From assembly GCF_009208055.1 (NCBI RefSeq), contig NZ_WFKI01000002.1, positions 1 to 64,000 on the forward strand: a stretch of DNA of 64,000 nt. The letters are read 5' to 3'. Both the position numbers and the translations under genes were made by a program. The DNA comes from Poseidonibacter ostreae. Lineage in GTDB: Bacteria > Campylobacterota > Campylobacteria > Campylobacterales > Arcobacteraceae. The stretch's first letter is position 1. The number at the start of each line of letters is the position of its first letter. The notes under the pieces were generated by a model. It was not told where the DNA came from. It searched no databases and saw only the letters and a program-made list of their open reading frames with translations. Positions 62,884 through 64,000 of the stretch are shown in pieces.

Positions 62884-63843
62884 TAATCCTACTACATCTC
62901 TTAAAATTCTCATTTTTTCTTGTGCAATTTTAGATGCTTTTTGGGCTCCATAAGCAAGTATTTCATGTACTTCTTTTGGATTTGCTAAGAGATGTTCTCT
63001 TTTTTCTTGATAAGGTGCAAAATATTCAGTCATACTATCTAATAAAGCTAGTTTAAAATGTCCATAACCTTCACCAGGAGTTGCATATCTTGTTTGTAAT
63101 TCTTTTAATTCATCTTCATTCATAAATAATTCAGATAATTTATAGATATTACAATTTTCCCATTCTTTTGCTTCATCAAGCTCTTTAGAATCTGTTACTA
63201 TTCTCATAACTTGTTTCTTGATTTTCTTTTTTGTGTTAAACATATCAATTGTATTTCCATAAGACTTAGACATTTTAGCACCATCAGTTCCAGGAACAGT
63301 TGCTAGTACTTCATCTACTTTTGATTGTGGTAATACAAATAAATCTTGCTTATAAGTATGATTAATTGAAGTTGCAATATCTCTTGCAATTTCAACGTGT
63401 TGTATTTGGTCTTTTCCAACTGGAACTACTTCTGAGTCAAATAATAAAATATCAGCTGCCATTAGTACAGGATATGAGAATAAACCATGATTTGCTTGAA
63501 TTCCTCTTGCTGTTTTATCTTTATAAGAGTGAGCACGTTCTAATAATCCCATCGAAGTATGATTTGAAAGTAACCAGTATAACTCTAAAACCTCTTTTAC
63601 ATGGTGTTGTACCCAAAAAGTTGCTTTCTCTGGATCCATTCCTAATGCTAAAAAGTTTACAGCCGCTTCAAATGTATTTTGCTCTAGAACTGCTTTGTCT
63701 TTTACAGATGTTAATGCATGATAAGATGCAATAAAAGCAAATAGCTCCCCTTGATTTTGTGATTCAATAATTCTTTTGATTGCACCAAAGTAGTTTCCTA
63801 TGTGCAATGTCCCTGATGGTTGAATACCTGATAAAATTCTCAA
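62878..63843 (-). CDS. trpS: Tryptophan-tRNA ligase
   Basis: TrpS charges tRNA-Trp. The 321-residue class I synthetase has HIGN at 14-17, the KMSKS loop at 190-194 (GAKMSKSYGN), SGIQPSGTLH at the start and MAADILLF near 128. Length is normal. A minus-strand TATAAT at 63876-63871 preceded by TTTTTG suggests its own promoter. Confidence 0.98.
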   Translation of the reverse strand: MRILSGIQPSGTLHIGNYFGAIKRIIESQNQGELFAFIASYHALTSVKDKAVLEQNTFEAAVNFLALGMDPEKATFWVQHHVKEVLELYWLLSNHTSMGLLERAHSYKDKTARGIQANHGLFSYPVLMAADILLFDSEVVPVGKDQIQHVEIARDIATSINHTYKQDLFVLPQSKVDEVLATVPGTDGAKMSKSYGNTIDMFNTKKKIKKQVMRIVTDSKELDEAKEWENCNIYKLSELFMNEDELKELQTRYATPGEGYGHFKLALLDSMTEYFAPYQEKREHLLANPKEVHEILAYGAQKASKIAQEKMRILRDVVGLI

Positions 63844-63870
63844 AGTATTATTCCTTATATTTTTTTTGTA

Positions 63871-63876
63871 ATTATA
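63871..63876 (-). promoter_or_regulatory. trpS -10 element
   Basis: TATAAT on the minus strand 27 bases before the trpS ATG, preceded by TTTTTGC, with AAGGA close to the start. Confidence 0.5.
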
Positions 63877-63892
63877 GCAAAAATAGCTAAAA

Positions 63893-64000
63893 TTAATAAG
63901 AGTTTATTTTTATATTTACCTTTGAGATAATAAGCTCTAAATGCATGATTAAATCATAATATTCACCCATATATGATAAAGGCACTTTTGTCTCTTCTTT
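63893..64000 (-). CDS. C-terminal fragment of an unidentified gene
   Basis: The minus strand is open from the window edge to a TAA at 63895-63893. The last residues include PLSYMGEYYDLIMHLELII and end SKVNIKINSY. The pattern looks like real coding sequence, but 35 residues are not enough to name it. It lies directly upstream of trpS on the same strand. Confidence 0.55.
   Translation of the reverse strand, partial: KEETKVPLSYMGEYYDLIMHLELIISKVNIKINSY

Noticed and set aside
1..64000. CRISPR array, tRNA, rRNA or insertion sequence
   Set aside because: No regularly spaced repeats, cloverleaf-like CCA ends, rRNA motifs, transposase genes or flanking inverted repeats were seen on reading.

Overview
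The window comes from an AT-rich (visibly under one third G+C) genome of the Campylobacterota, most likely an Arcobacter-type organism. The basis is gene order and protein character. The run M23 peptidase - lpxC - TsaB-like - thrB - ylxR - infB - rbfA - rimP and the run pheS - pheT - aroA - ispH - rpsA - serA match, from memory, the order in Campylobacter jejuni. The diheme cytochrome c1, the roughly 1190-residue PutA and the stand-alone atpB also fit this phylum. Almost everything is chromosomal housekeeping. I see no insertion sequence, prophage, CRISPR array, rRNA or tRNA, and no gene-free stretch longer than about 300 bases. The only likely accessory gene is a RhuM-family fragment at the left edge.

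Layout: 1-4279 (mostly minus): RhuM fragment, prfB, a monoheme cytochrome, a porin with a structured leader, folB-like and plsY. 4371-15772 (plus): nadA-nadC, a DHH phosphoesterase, M23 peptidase, lpxC, TsaB-like, thrB, ylxR, infB, rbfA, rimP and ribD, joined by short gaps or overlaps and with many TTG starts. 15826-25273 (minus): efp, serA, rpsA, ispH, aroA, pheT, pheS. 25406-32503: a HIT protein on plus, then on minus the fatty-acid genes accA, fabF, acpP, fabG and the queuosine/molybdopterin group queE, queD, queC, moeA. 32588-39458: a 4-TM protein and rsmE on plus, then a small C-terminal-haem cytochrome, the petABC cytochrome bc1 operon, thrC and argB on minus. 39574-48186: addA, thiE-like, atpB, ilvA, trmD, rplS, a nucleosidase-like protein, a DedA protein and an EamA permease. 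48381-57535 (plus): an uncharacterised two-gene cassette, the livJHMGF importer and putA. 57597-64000: hemD, a split ThrE/YjjPB exporter, an unknown gene, coaX, hisG, a methyltransferase, an FmdE-like protein, trpS and a partial gene.

Metabolically the window shows an amino-acid-using respiring bacterium. Amino acids are imported by Liv, proline is oxidised to glutamate by PutA, threonine is deaminated by IlvA, and electrons pass through the bc1 complex. Serine, threonine, arginine, histidine, NAD, riboflavin, haem, CoA and queuosine biosynthesis are each represented by one or more genes.

The most unusual signals are non-coding. The 142-base gap before putA holds a G+C-rich multi-helix element whose closing helix competes with a helix covering the putA Shine-Dalgarno, a candidate translational riboswitch. 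The porin has a nested, G+C-rich hairpin leader. A Crp/Fnr-type palindrome sits about 41.5 bases upstream of the inferred petA start. Several -10 boxes share the extension TATAATCG. Two genes (EamA permease, small cytochrome) have family-typical N-termini but no ATG, GTG or TTG to start them.
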